The notes under the pieces: model-generated
Database searches by the model: none
The model's input: the letters and a program-made list of their open reading frames with translations, nothing else
What the model was told of the DNA's origin: nothing
NCBI GenBank assembly: GCA_945888515.1
Contig: CAMDAD010000004.1
Location: 121,059-185,058, forward strand
Direction: 5' to 3'
From: Akkermansia muciniphila
GTDB lineage: Bacteria > Verrucomicrobiota > Verrucomicrobiia > Verrucomicrobiales > Akkermansiaceae
DNA length: 64,000 nt
Translations under genes and position numbers: made by a program
In this document: positions 37,127 to 46,466 of the stretch, one piece after another
Layout: each line of letters opens with the position of its first letter
How positions within the stretch are numbered: the stretch's first letter is position 1

Positions 37127-38176
37127 CTATTCGGCTGCGAGCAAAAACTCCATCTGGACGTCCTCTCTTTCCTCAGTAAAACGAATGCCGACGCCCAACA
37201 AGCGAACAGCTCGGCCGTTTCCGCGGCGCCAGCATTCCTCTAACAGGTCTTGGCACAGCGCGTCATCCCAGACCAACGTGCTTCGCTCGGCAGTGGTACG
37301 CTGGAAATCCGCAAACTTCACTTTGACGAACAAGGTGCTTATGGCGCGGTCGGCGTGATTTCGCTGCCAGTCCTCGCGCACGCTGGCAGCGATCGCACCC
37401 AGCGCGGAGCGCAAGCCGGATAGTGTTTCGACCGATTCTGCAAAGGTTGTTTCTTCGCTTAACGACTTGCGAACGCGCTCGGACTCGACAGGCCGCAAAT
37501 CGATCCCACGCGACATCTCCCAGAATTCCTGTCCACAAGAGCCAAACCACTGACACAGCTGCGTTTTCTCAAAGCGCCGCAGGTCCCCGCAAGTGCGGAT
37601 GCCATAGCGTGCCATTTTTTCCTCCATCTTGCGCCCTACACCCCAGAGCTTAGTGACAGGAAGATCATGTAAAAAATCCTCAACCTCTGCGGAACATACC
37701 TCGTATTGACCATCTGGCTTGTTCCAGTCGCTTGCGATCTTTGCCAATAATTTGTTAGGTCCCATGCCAGCCGATGCGGTCAATCCCGTTTCCTCGCGAA
37801 TTTGCGCACGGATCTCACGCGCGATCGCGGCACCGGATGTATTCCACTCGGAGACATCCAAGTAAGCTTCATCCAGTGAGAGCGGCTCGATTCGATCCGT
37901 GAATCGGCCGAAGATTGAACGGATTTGCGCACTCACCGCTCGGTAAAGTTCAAAACGCACGGGCACCAGTATCAATGACGGGCACAGCTGAAGAGCCTTG
38001 AAAACGGGCATCGCCGAGCGACATCCGTATGTCCGAGCGACGTAATTTGCCGTAGTGAGGACACCGCGGCGCCCGTTGCCTCCCACCGCCACTGGTTTTC
38101 CGCACAACGAAGGATTTTCTCGCTCCTCAATCGCAGCGTAGAAACAGTCCATATCGATGTGTATGATTTTTCTCAC
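37127..38176 (-). CDS. dinB: DNA polymerase IV (Y-family translesion polymerase)
   Basis: The start is GTG at 38176, giving MRKIIHIDMDCFYAAIEERE, preceded by AGAGAGAG; the frame is open much further upstream but that part runs into the divergent cyclophilin gene and lacks similarity. Catalytic acids are in IHIDMDCFYAAIE and in EPLSLDEAYLDVSEW (the SLDE motif). GMGPNKLLAKIASDWNKPDG, VTKLWGVGRKMEEKM and ETTFAESVETLSGLRSAL mark palm/thumb and little-finger domains. The 349-residue length fits DinB. Start codons of dinB and the divergent lipoprotein are only 43 bases apart, so their promoters must overlap. Confidence 0.95.
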   Translation of the reverse strand: MRKIIHIDMDCFYAAIEERENPSLCGKPVAVGGNGRRGVLTTANYVARTYGCRSAMPVFKALQLCPSLILVPVRFELYRAVSAQIRSIFGRFTDRIEPLSLDEAYLDVSEWNTSGAAIAREIRAQIREETGLTASAGMGPNKLLAKIASDWNKPDGQYEVCSAEVEDFLHDLPVTKLWGVGRKMEEKMARYGIRTCGDLRRFEKTQLCQWFGSCGQEFWEMSRGIDLRPVESERVRKSLSEETTFAESVETLSGLRSALGAIAASVREDWQRNHADRAISTLFVKVKFADFQRTTAERSTLVWDDALCQDLLEECWRRGNGRAVRLLGVGIRFTEEREDVQMEFLLAAE

Positions 38177-38219
38177 CTCTCTCTTGCCAGTATCGGGCGG
38201 ATGCGCTATTCTATACGCG

Positions 38220-38879
38220 ATGAAACGAACTTTTGCCACATTGATCTTGTCACTCGCCTCACTCATAGCATGCGTTGCCGAAGAGAAAGCACCGGAAGTA
38301 GCCGCCCCCACGCCTGCGAAAGCATCCGCCTCCCCCAAGGTAACCGTCAAAACCAATCTCGGCAGCTTCATGGTCGAACTCAATCCGGAAAAAGCCCCAA
38401 TCACTGTCGAAAATTTCCTCTCCTACGTGGATAAAAAGCACTACGATGGCACTGTCTTCCACCGCGTGATCGGCACCTTCATGATTCAAGGAGGCGGGTT
38501 TGCAGTCGAGGAGGATAAGCTGATCGAAAAACCCAGCGGCAAGGGCATTAAGAATGAGGCGAATAACGGCCTAAAAAATGACAAGGGCACCATCGCGATG
38601 GCACGCACAGGCGACCCAAACTCCGCCACCGCGCAGTTTTTCGTCAACGTCGTGGACAATGCCATGCTGAACGCGCCCGAACCGGATGGACACGGCTATG
38701 CGGTTTTTGGCAAGGTTGTTGAGGGAATGGAAGTTGTAGAGAAAATCAAGGCCGTTGCCACAGGCATGCGCCCGCTGACGATGATTCATCCGGGGACTGG
38801 CGAAAAAGTCACCCAGCCTAGCCGCGATGTGCCGACAGAAAATGTGCTGATCGAGTCCGTCACCAAAGTCGCCCCCTAA
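38220..38879 (+). CDS. Cyclophilin-type peptidyl-prolyl isomerase, probable lipoprotein
   Basis: From ATG 38220 it encodes 219 residues. MKRTFATLILSLASLIAC is a lipoprotein signal with lipobox LIAC, so the enzyme is probably tethered at the periplasmic face of a membrane. After an Ala/Pro-rich linker comes the cyclophilin domain: VTVKTNLGSFMVELNPEKAP, YDGTVFHRVIGTFMIQGGGF (the catalytic Arg and FxMxxG), GTIAMARTGDPNSATAQFFV and YAVFGKVVEGMEVVEKI. It would catalyse proline isomerisation in exported proteins. Divergent from dinB. Confidence 0.94.
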   Translation: MKRTFATLILSLASLIACVAEEKAPEVAAPTPAKASASPKVTVKTNLGSFMVELNPEKAPITVENFLSYVDKKHYDGTVFHRVIGTFMIQGGGFAVEEDKLIEKPSGKGIKNEANNGLKNDKGTIAMARTGDPNSATAQFFVNVVDNAMLNAPEPDGHGYAVFGKVVEGMEVVEKIKAVATGMRPLTMIHPGTGEKVTQPSRDVPTENVLIESVTKVAP

Positions 38880-39003
38880 GGCCTAAGTCATTCCACCTGG
38901 CGATCTGATCCAGTATTTCGGCGCGCGTCATCCGCAAATTTACTTGTAGCGCCATCTCACAATGGCTTCGCAGTTTTCCCTCAAGACATCTATTTGATTC
39001 CAT

Positions 39004-40125
39004 ATGAATCCCGATTCTACCACCATGATTCCCACTGAGCACTCCGATCCAGTCAATGCACAAATTCTAACCATTTCCGAGGATTTGGTGGCAGGCTTTC
39101 ACGCACATCCATTTCAGGTGATTGCGGAGAAATCGGGTGTTCCGTTTGATACGGTCATCGTGCGTATCAAAGCGATGCTGGAAGCGGGCGTGATCCGCCG
39201 CGTGCGTCAGACACTTCTATCCACCAAGCTCGCCCACGGCGCGCTCGTCGCCTGGCGATTGCCAGAAGAGCATCTCAACGCCGCTTTTGACTTCATGTCA
39301 AAAGAAGATCCTTTCTCTGGACACGTCGTCATCCGCTCGACAGATACCCAGGTTTCCGGATCAGGCTATCGACTCTGGACTACTCTGAAAGTGCCTGTCG
39401 GACAATCCCTAGATGACCATGCCTCAGTCCTGAAAAAGCTAGTAAAAGCAGACGAATACCTGCTCATGCCGGCCAATGGCGTCTTCGCTCTCGGCGTCGG
39501 ACACGTCCGCCGCAAAACGCTGGAACCCGGAGATAAGACCGAAGAACCAGCTGTGATGATGACCACTGCCACTGTCGAGCTCGATGCCGAGGAGTGGAGA
39601 GTTTTGTTAGCATTGAAGGAAGAACTTTCACTCGATGAAATTGGTCCTAGCCCCTGGGACAATCGCGCAGCCATCGCCGGTGTGTCACTGGAGCGGTTCT
39701 GCGAAGTCGCCGAGGGTCTGAATCGTAAGAAAGTAATTGGCCGCTTTTCCACATTTCTGGAACACGTGAAACCCTCTGCCACGGGCGAGCGTGTGACGCG
39801 ATTCAATGGATTATTCCATTGGGCGGTGCCGAAAGGCCGCGAGATCGAAGCGGGCGCAGAAGTGGGTCGTCATTTTTGCATGACTCATTGTTATTGGCGC
39901 GAAGGCGGACCGCAATTTGGCAATGTCAACATCATGGGCGTGGTCCATGGCACGGAAAAAGATCGTGTATTAGAGCACAAGGCCGCGATCGATCGCCACC
40001 TTGAATCTGTCGGCATCAACGTCAGCTACACCAACGTCTTCTGGGGTGGTCGATCAGAAATCAAACCATCGGAGATTTCTCCCAAGGTCTATCAAGAATG
40101 GCATGAGAAATACCAAAACGCCTGA
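39004..40125 (+). CDS. Lrp/AsnC-like double-domain protein, siroheme decarboxylase (AhbAB)-like
   Basis: A 373-residue protein made of two related halves. The first half has an HTH, HPFQVIAEKSGVPFDTVIVR, then LEAGVIRRVRQTLLSTKLAH, the typical 'GxIRR' junction of AhbA/AhbB/NirDLGH proteins, and a regulatory-fold domain. The second half (from about residue 180) repeats the plan and contains GRHFCMTHCYWREGGPQFGN and VNIMGVVHG, corresponding to the heme-precursor-binding 'SHCYxR...N.F.MiHG' segment of siroheme decarboxylases. Those enzymes remove two acetate carboxyls from siroheme in the alternative heme or heme d1 routes. A plain Lrp-type regulator is the alternative. The HIT gene follows after five bases. 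Confidence 0.7.
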   Translation: MNPDSTTMIPTEHSDPVNAQILTISEDLVAGFHAHPFQVIAEKSGVPFDTVIVRIKAMLEAGVIRRVRQTLLSTKLAHGALVAWRLPEEHLNAAFDFMSKEDPFSGHVVIRSTDTQVSGSGYRLWTTLKVPVGQSLDDHASVLKKLVKADEYLLMPANGVFALGVGHVRRKTLEPGDKTEEPAVMMTTATVELDAEEWRVLLALKEELSLDEIGPSPWDNRAAIAGVSLERFCEVAEGLNRKKVIGRFSTFLEHVKPSATGERVTRFNGLFHWAVPKGREIEAGAEVGRHFCMTHCYWREGGPQFGNVNIMGVVHGTEKDRVLEHKAAIDRHLESVGINVSYTNVFWGGRSEIKPSEISPKVYQEWHEKYQNA

Positions 40126-40130
40126 AGCTC

Positions 40131-40472
40131 ATGCCCACATTGTTCGAAAAAATTTGCGCCGGGGAAATTCCTGCGGATATCGTCTTCCAAGATGAACTTT
40201 GCGTTTGTTTCCGCGACATAGCACCGCAGGCGCCCACTCACCTCCTGCTTGTGCCGCGCGTCGCCATCCCCCGCATTGCCGAAGCGACGTCAAACGATCA
40301 GAACCTGTTAGGTCACATGATGACAAAAGTTAGGACCATTGCCGAGCAAGAAGGTCTAACGAAAAACGGCTTCCGCTTGATCATCAACAACGGCCCCGAT
40401 GGTGGTGAAGCAGTGCCTCATCTGCACATCCACATTCTTGGAGGACGTCAAATGCTATGGCCACCCGGCTGA
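40131..40472 (+). CDS. HIT-family (HINT-like) nucleotide hydrolase
   Basis: A 113-residue histidine-triad protein. The N-terminal LFEKICAGEIPADIVFQDEL and APQAPTHLLLVPRVAIPRIA are typical of HINT/HinT proteins, and the active-site triad is in VPHLHIHILGGRQMLWPPG (HxHxH). Such enzymes hydrolyse purine nucleoside phosphoramidates and aminoacyl-AMP. The length and C-terminus are complete. It begins five bases after the AhbAB-like gene, so the two may share a transcript, and lies 79 bases before the ABC transporter operon. Confidence 0.95.
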   Translation: MPTLFEKICAGEIPADIVFQDELCVCFRDIAPQAPTHLLLVPRVAIPRIAEATSNDQNLLGHMMTKVRTIAEQEGLTKNGFRLIINNGPDGGEAVPHLHIHILGGRQMLWPPG

Positions 40473-40551
40473 GAAAAAGTGAGATCTGCTGGCGGGTTTC
40501 TCCCAACATTCTCTTGCCAAGCAGCCTGTAGCTGAGCAATCTGGTCGGGAA

Positions 40552-41850
40552 GTGAAAGAGTATTTCATTAGACGAATTTTACTGATTCCGCCCACCTTGT
40601 TGGGCATCACCCTGTTGGTTTTTATCATCATGCGCTTGGTGCCGGGTGGACCGATGGAAGAAGACTTAAAAAAACTCACAGGGCAAGGAGAAGGCAAAAC
40701 GACCCGCTCGCGCGAACAGAGCGGATTCACTCTCAAGCCCGACATGCTTGTCAAACTCGCTGGCGAATACGACCGCGATAAATCGAATCTCATCCATTAC
40801 TTCGAGTGGCTTGGCCTGCTACCGCGCGATGTCAGCAAGAGTGCGGCCCTATTTGAAAAAAATTCCTTGCAGACAGAAGTTCAGTTGCCCGGCACGACTG
40901 AATCGGTGCTTGTCACTCGCCAACCCGATGGCTCTGGCACACTGCAAAGGCAAAAAGGAGCAGAAGCGGCAAGCTGGCAAGTCCGCATTCAGTCGCCAGA
41001 TGATCAATTGCGCATTTGGAAAAAATTCGTCCCGAATGCCATTGAAATGCCCGCAGATACCTCATATCGGGCAGAAATTTTTCAAGCGAAATATGCGGGG
41101 CTACTGCAAGGGAAACTCGGTGCATCGATGCGCTACCAGGAACCGGTCTCGTTGATGATACGTGAGCGCATGCCGATTTCCCTGTTCTACGGCATCATCG
41201 AAATCATCTTGATCTACGGCATCTGTCTGCCGCTCGGTATCGTCAAGGCGATCAAGCATCGCAGTTGGTTTGACAACGCCAGCTCGGTTGCCGTTTTCGC
41301 CGGATACGCCGTCCCTGGTTATGCGTTAGGTGCGTTACTGGTCGTTTACGTCTGCGCCAAAGGCTATTTTCCCATGGGCGGATTCGTTAGTGAAAATTTT
41401 CACGAATTGAGTCTCTGGGGTCAAATCAAGGACTTGTTACACCACGCCGCGATGCCACTGGTATGTTATCTCGTTGGTGCTTTTGCGATGATGACCATGA
41501 TGGTAAAAAATAGCCTGATGGATCATCTCGCTGCTGATTATGTGCGCACCGCGATTGCCAAAGGTGTGAGTTTTAAGCGTGCGGTGTTCCATCATGCCTT
41601 ACGCAACTCGCTCATTCCTCTCGCTACTACGGTCGGCGGAAACGTCAGTATTCTGGTTGCTGGCAGCATGTTCATTGAGAAAATTTTTGATATCAATGGC
41701 TTTGGCCTGCTTCAATTCAACGCACTGTTGGAACGCGATGAATACGTGATCATGGGCACCCTGACCATCGCCGCATTGCTCATGTTGATCGGCAATATCA
41801 TCTCCGATGTAGCCGTTGCTCTGGTCGATCCCAAGATTTCTTTTGAATAA
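40552..41850 (+). CDS. Peptide ABC transporter permease, OppB/YejB-like
   Basis: Starts with GTG at 40552 (MKEYFIRRILLIPPTLLGIT). The first membrane helix is followed by LVPGGPMEEDLKKLTG, as in OppB/YejB, then a roughly 150-residue soluble insert (residues ~45-200) before KLGASMRYQEPVSLMIRERM. The C-terminal half has five more helices with the ATPase-contact loop DHLAADYVRTAIAKGVSFKR and ALRNSLIPLATTVGGNV. The insert is longer than in standard OppB. It is the first of five genes of the importer operon; the next permease gene starts seven bases after its stop. Confidence 0.9.
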   Translation: MKEYFIRRILLIPPTLLGITLLVFIIMRLVPGGPMEEDLKKLTGQGEGKTTRSREQSGFTLKPDMLVKLAGEYDRDKSNLIHYFEWLGLLPRDVSKSAALFEKNSLQTEVQLPGTTESVLVTRQPDGSGTLQRQKGAEAASWQVRIQSPDDQLRIWKKFVPNAIEMPADTSYRAEIFQAKYAGLLQGKLGASMRYQEPVSLMIRERMPISLFYGIIEIILIYGICLPLGIVKAIKHRSWFDNASSVAVFAGYAVPGYALGALLVVYVCAKGYFPMGGFVSENFHELSLWGQIKDLLHHAAMPLVCYLVGAFAMMTMMVKNSLMDHLAADYVRTAIAKGVSFKRAVFHHALRNSLIPLATTVGGNVSILVAGSMFIEKIFDINGFGLLQFNALLERDEYVIMGTLTIAALLMLIGNIISDVAVALVDPKISFE

Positions 41851-41857
41851 GGCTCAC

Positions 41858-43432
41858 ATGACATTTCCCCGTAAAATCGCTCTGTTGCTGACCCTCACTG
41901 CCATCGCAGCTGTGGTAGGACGCTACTACGCGCTCGAGCTCCCCACGCTGCGCTGGTTCTTCTCGTTCGAGATGCCGGCGAGCTGGAAGCAGGAGTTTCC
42001 CGGAGTTGCGATGATTTTTACGGACCTCATCGGCTGGACGCTAGTCGGGTTTATGCTGCTTACGGCATTGCTGCTTTGGTTGAGCGGAGGAAGCTTCGAA
42101 TGGAATCCGATGACTCTGCGGCGCATAAAGCGATTCCGCTCCTCTTCACGCGGATATCGGGCATTCTTACTTCTCACCTGTCTCGTCGTTTTAACCCTTC
42201 CGGACCACGCCCTAGTAGGTCGAAAAGCACTCATCGTCAAATACGATGGAAAATGGTATTTACCCCTATTTGTCAAGAAAAACTACACAGCAGATGAGTT
42301 CGGAGGCATCGCAGGACAAAGCACGAACTACCGCGAGCTCAAGAAGTCATTTGCGCTCGAAAATGATGGAAATTTTGTGATCATGCCGCTGATTCCGTGG
42401 GATACGACCTTTGATACAGACGAATTGCAAAAAATCGCCTTGGTGCAGCGGGAGGGCGTTTATTACGAAGCGAACAGCCAGACTCCCTATCAAGGTCTCG
42501 CCACCTCCTACGATCCAGATCAAGCGGAGCTCAAACAGCGCGAGGCCTCTTTTCGCGATGGCCGACTGCAAGGCCTGGCCACTCTATACAATCGCAAAGG
42601 TGACCCCATAGGCAAAGAACAATGGGTCGCGGGCAGTCGCAACAGTCAGGAAATGACTCAGGACGCAGAGGCAGATGTCGCACGATTGACCTCAAATGAC
42701 TACTACGCTCTGATGTATCCTCCCAGCGCCCCTTCATGGAAACGCGGACATTTGTTAGGCACTGACTCACGTGGATGGGATCTCTTTGCACAAATCTACG
42801 GAGGTCTGCAAGTGGTCTGCAAGGCCTCTGTGATCTATGTGCTACTGACATTTTCGATCGGTATCAGCATGGGACTCATCAGCGGGTATTTCGGCGGATG
42901 GTTCGACTTGCTCATGCAGCGAGTTATCGAGGTCATGAGCAATATTCCTTTTCTCTTCATCGTGATGATCATCGCTTCCCGCATCGGGCGCGATAATGTC
43001 TCCATCGTCGCCATTGTCGCCGTGATGAGCTTTTTCTCATGGATCGGCGTGAGCATTTACAAACGAACTGCCGCCCTGAAAGAGCGCGAGCGTGATTACG
43101 TGGCTGCAGCGCGGGTTCTGGGCGCCGGAACTTTTCGTATCGTCTTCTGTCACATCCTGCCCAATGTGTTATCGACCACGGTCACTCTTGTGCCGTTCTA
43201 CATCACCGGCGTGGCTACCTCACTTACAGCGCTCGACTTCATCGGTTTCGGCCTGCCCGATCGCTACCCGAGCTGGGGCACTCTGCTCGCGGACGGCCTA
43301 GCAAATCTGGAGGCACCATGGATCGTGGGCTCGGTGTTTGTCGTATTAGTCACCCTTCTCCTACTCATCACATTTGTGGGAGAAGCCATTCGCGAAGCAT
43401 TCGATCCGAAAAAATTCACGACATATTCCTGA
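41858..43432 (+). CDS. Peptide ABC transporter permease, OppC/YejE-like, with MORN-like periplasmic insert
   Basis: From ATG 41858 (MTFPRKIALLLTLTAIAAVV) it encodes 524 residues. Two or three N-terminal helices are followed by a soluble region starting VKYDGKWYLPLFVKKNYTAD, which resembles the YejE insert (FGG...YRE...IPW). At about residues 195-260 there is YYEANSQTPYQGLATSYDPD and FRDGRLQGLATLYNRKGDPI, a pair of MORN/YwqK-like repeats that I do not know from other permeases. The C-terminal transmembrane domain is standard: LLGTDSRGWDLFAQIYGG, LGAGTFRIVFCHILPNVLST (ATPase-contact loop) and ALDFIGFGLPDRYPSWGTLL. The stop overlaps the next start by one base. Confidence 0.9.
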   Translation: MTFPRKIALLLTLTAIAAVVGRYYALELPTLRWFFSFEMPASWKQEFPGVAMIFTDLIGWTLVGFMLLTALLLWLSGGSFEWNPMTLRRIKRFRSSSRGYRAFLLLTCLVVLTLPDHALVGRKALIVKYDGKWYLPLFVKKNYTADEFGGIAGQSTNYRELKKSFALENDGNFVIMPLIPWDTTFDTDELQKIALVQREGVYYEANSQTPYQGLATSYDPDQAELKQREASFRDGRLQGLATLYNRKGDPIGKEQWVAGSRNSQEMTQDAEADVARLTSNDYYALMYPPSAPSWKRGHLLGTDSRGWDLFAQIYGGLQVVCKASVIYVLLTFSIGISMGLISGYFGGWFDLLMQRVIEVMSNIPFLFIVMIIASRIGRDNVSIVAIVAVMSFFSWIGVSIYKRTAALKERERDYVAAARVLGAGTFRIVFCHILPNVLSTTVTLVPFYITGVATSLTALDFIGFGLPDRYPSWGTLLADGLANLEAPWIVGSVFVVLVTLLLLITFVGEAIREAFDPKKFTTYS

Positions 43433-45489
43433 TGCGCATCCTCTGTTTCATCCTCACTTGTTTTTCGATCTTGCTGCTGTCGCACTGCGAGCAAAAGGAG
43501 ACTTTTGCGCCCGTGGACAATACCGCTGAACGTATGAAATTCTACGAGCAACACAATCAAAACGCAGCGGCAACGGCTAAAGAAAAAATCGAACAACTCA
43601 GAGCGCGACTTGCCAACACAATCGACGCCGATGCACTCACTGACACACGACACGCCTTGGCGATGGAGGAAAAAAAGATTGCGGACGGCCCGTTTTTTCA
43701 GCGCAAGACAGAGGCGGATCTGCCCACGGAGTTGAACTGGCAAACCAATCTCGAAGATCCAGAAATCGGCTCGCCCCAAGCAAAAAAAGGCGGTACCTAT
43801 CATACCTTTCTGCCCGGTATGGCCTATCCACCTACCATCCGCTGCCTAGGCAAAGGCGGTAACAATAATTTCCGCTCGTATCACTGGGACTACATCGAAC
43901 TCGGCCTGATCGGCACCCATCCGAACACGGGAAAACTCATTCCCGCTATCGCCGATCGCTGGGCGGTGGCAGAGGATCAGCAAACCATTTATTTTCACAT
44001 CAATGACCTCGCGCAGTGGTCCGATGGTGAGGAAATCACGACGGAAGATTTTTTCATGTCCTTCTATGTCTATCTCTCTCCCTATCTCACAGAGCAATGG
44101 TATCGGACCTACTATGGCGAGCAATTCAATGGCATCACCGCCTACGGAAAGGATTACATTTGTGTGCGCCTTGCCAATCCCAAGCCTCGCAGTGCCTTCT
44201 ACGGCAATCTGGTTCCATTCCAGACAAAATTCTATCGCGAGTTCGGTCCCGATTTTGAGACCCGCTACAACTGGCGACCGCGTCCAACCACCGGCGCCTA
44301 TCAGATCCTCGAGAGCGATATCAAAAAAGGTCAATCGATCACACTCACACGAGTGAAAAACTGGTGGGCGAAAGATCAAAAATACTACCGCTACCTCTAC
44401 AATCCAGATCGTATCGAATACAAACTCATCCGCGAATTAGAGAAAGCCTTCGTGCTATTCAAACGCGGTGAGATAGAGTTATTCCCACTCGGTCAGCCGA
44501 AATTCTGGTACGAAAAAACGGAGATCCCGCAGGTGTTCGATGGCTACGTGGAGAAGGCCACGTTTTTCAACGACTACCCACGTAGTCCCTATGGTTTGTA
44601 TTTTAACCAAGCTTATCCACTTCTGGCCGATATTAACATTCGCATCGGTCTACAACATGCCACGCACTGGCAGCGCGTGATCGATTTCGATATGCGCGGC
44701 GATGCAAACCGCCTACACATCATGAACGATGGCTTTGGGAAATTTTCCCATAACAGCATCGTCACCCGAGAGTTCTCGCCCGCCAAGGCGGCGGAAGCAT
44801 TCGCACGGGCGGGGTATCAGAAAAAAGCTAATGATGGAGTTTGGACGAACGACGAGGGGCAAAAACTTTCGTTCACCATCACCTATGCAAAGTCGGCATT
44901 TGTCGATCAAATCATGCAGCGATTGAAGGAAGAAGCTCTGAAGGCGGGTGTGGAATACAAATTAGAAGGACTGGATGGAACTGAGAGCTTTCAGAAATCC
45001 GCGCAAAAAAAACATCAGATCGCTTTCGCCGCTTGGGGCATCACTCCACCATTTCCCGATTACTTTGAGTTCTTTCACTCCAGTGATGCCTACGAACCAG
45101 GCACCAAAACACCGCGCGCGATGACGAATAATATTTTCACCTACGCTAATCGCGAAACCGATAAAATTCTTGAGGCAAACCGCAATGCAAGAAGCGAAGA
45201 TGAAGTCATGAATACCAGTTACCGTATCGAGGAAATCATCCATAACGAAGCACTGCTCTGTCCTGGATGGAAAAAAGATTTCTATCGCTACGCATACTGG
45301 CGCTGGGTGAAGTGGCCTGATAAACACAATATTCGTATCAGCGATGAACCGGAAATGGGCTATGTTTTCTGGATCGATGAAGAGACAAAAAAAGAAACAC
45401 TTCAGGCCATGCGCGAGGGAAAAAAATATCCTGAAGTAAACCGCGTGTTTGACGACTATCGCGTAAAACAAGGAGGTAACGATGAGTGA
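43432..45489 (+). CDS. Peptide ABC transporter substrate-binding protein, YejA/OppA-like
   Basis: From ATG 43432 (MRILCFILTCFSILLLSHCE) it encodes 685 residues with a lipoprotein-like signal, although His at -1 of the Cys is atypical. A short coiled coil (AKEKIEQLRARLANTIDADA) precedes the SBP_bac_5 domain. The domain shows KKGGTYHTFLPGMAYPPTIR, LIPAIADRWAVAEDQQTIYF, WSDGEEITTEDFFMSFYVYL and YNWRPRPTTGAYQILESDIK. The large size and the sequence SPYGLYFNQAYPLLADINIR, then ATHWQRVIDFDMRGDANR, favour the YejA branch, which in E. coli imports microcin C and other peptides. The natural ligand here is unknown. The preceding permease overlaps by one base and the following ATPase by eight. Confidence 0.9.
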   Translation: MRILCFILTCFSILLLSHCEQKETFAPVDNTAERMKFYEQHNQNAAATAKEKIEQLRARLANTIDADALTDTRHALAMEEKKIADGPFFQRKTEADLPTELNWQTNLEDPEIGSPQAKKGGTYHTFLPGMAYPPTIRCLGKGGNNNFRSYHWDYIELGLIGTHPNTGKLIPAIADRWAVAEDQQTIYFHINDLAQWSDGEEITTEDFFMSFYVYLSPYLTEQWYRTYYGEQFNGITAYGKDYICVRLANPKPRSAFYGNLVPFQTKFYREFGPDFETRYNWRPRPTTGAYQILESDIKKGQSITLTRVKNWWAKDQKYYRYLYNPDRIEYKLIRELEKAFVLFKRGEIELFPLGQPKFWYEKTEIPQVFDGYVEKATFFNDYPRSPYGLYFNQAYPLLADINIRIGLQHATHWQRVIDFDMRGDANRLHIMNDGFGKFSHNSIVTREFSPAKAAEAFARAGYQKKANDGVWTNDEGQKLSFTITYAKSAFVDQIMQRLKEEALKAGVEYKLEGLDGTESFQKSAQKKHQIAFAAWGITPPFPDYFEFFHSSDAYEPGTKTPRAMTNNIFTYANRETDKILEANRNARSEDEVMNTSYRIEEIIHNEALLCPGWKKDFYRYAYWRWVKWPDKHNIRISDEPEMGYVFWIDEETKKETLQAMREGKKYPEVNRVFDDYRVKQGGNDE

Positions 45490-46462
45490 TGATCTGTTGC
45501 ACGTTCGCAAGTTGATTACCGCATTTGAAACCGATGCGGGCCTGTTGCGCGCCGTCGATAAGGTGTCTTTCAGCGTAAAAAAACGCCAAACACTTGGCAT
45601 TGTCGGAGAGTCAGGATGCGGTAAGAGCGTGACGGCAATGTCCATTGTCAAACTACTACCACAACCGAGCGGACGAATCATCGAGGGGGAAATTTGGTTC
45701 AAAGGCCGTGATCTCGCCAGCATCAACCCAGCCGAGATGCGCAAGATCCGCGGTAATGAAATCGGAGTCATCTTTCAAGAGCCGATGACCGCACTCAATC
45801 CAGTTCATCGCATCGGCAAACAGCTCAGTGAAGGCTTTATTTTGCACAAGGGAATGAACAAAAAGGAGGCGTGGGATGCTTCAATCGAAATGCTAAAACT
45901 GGTTCGCATTCCTGCTCCAGAGCAACGCATCAGCGACTACCCACACCAGCTTTCCGGCGGTATGCGCCAGCGAATCGTCATCGCACTGGCACTAGCCTGC
46001 CGCCCCGACTTGATCATAGCCGATGAGCCGACCACAGCTCTCGATGTTACGGTGCAGGCGCAGATTCTCGATCTGATAAAAGAGCAGCAAGAACAACTTG
46101 GCACGGCCATGGTGCTGATCACACACGATCTCGGCGTCATCGCTGAGACCTGTGATGAAGTAGTTGTAATGTATGGAGGCCGTGTTGTCGAACGCGCACC
46201 TGTGGAGGAAATCTTCCACAACCCTCGCCACGCTTATACCAAGGGCTTGCTGGCATCGATGCCTCGCCTCGACACTCCACGCAAAACAATTCTACCTGTC
46301 ATCCCTGGCATGGTCGCCTCTCTGCAAGATCTCGTCATCGGATGTCGTTTTTGCCAACGCATGAAACGGGAAGGATCTGTGATCAGAGAACGTCCTCTTT
46401 ATCAGGAAATATCACCGCAACACTGGGTCGAAGCCTGCCCGGTATGTGTCGAATCACTCTAA
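45482..46462 (+). CDS. Peptide ABC transporter ATPase, OppD/DppD-like
   Basis: ATG 45482 lies within the 3' end of the binding-protein gene and is preceded by a strong AAGGAGG ribosome-binding site. Walker A is [16 protein letters not shown], the Q-loop region is [16 protein letters not shown], the signature is [19 protein letters not shown], Walker B is [20 protein letters not shown], and the H-loop is [17 protein letters not shown]. The C-terminal Opp/Dpp domain has [19 protein letters not shown] and ends with [10 protein letters not shown], giving a Cys cluster that resembles the Fe-S site of DppD-type ATPases. Energises the importer with the OppF partner. Confidence 0.93.
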   Translation: MSDDLLHVRKLITAFETDAGLLRAVDKVSFSVKKRQTLGIVGESGCGKSVTAMSIVKLLPQPSGRIIEGEIWFKGRDLASINPAEMRKIRGNEIGVIFQEPMTALNPVHRIGKQLSEGFILHKGMNKKEAWDASIEMLKLVRIPAPEQRISDYPHQLSGGMRQRIVIALALACRPDLIIADEPTTALDVTVQAQILDLIKEQQEQLGTAMVLITHDLGVIAETCDEVVVMYGGRVVERAPVEEIFHNPRHAYTKGLLASMPRLDTPRKTILPVIPGMVASLQDLVIGCRFCQRMKREGSVIRERPLYQEISPQHWVEACPVCVESL

Positions 46463-46466
46463 CGAT

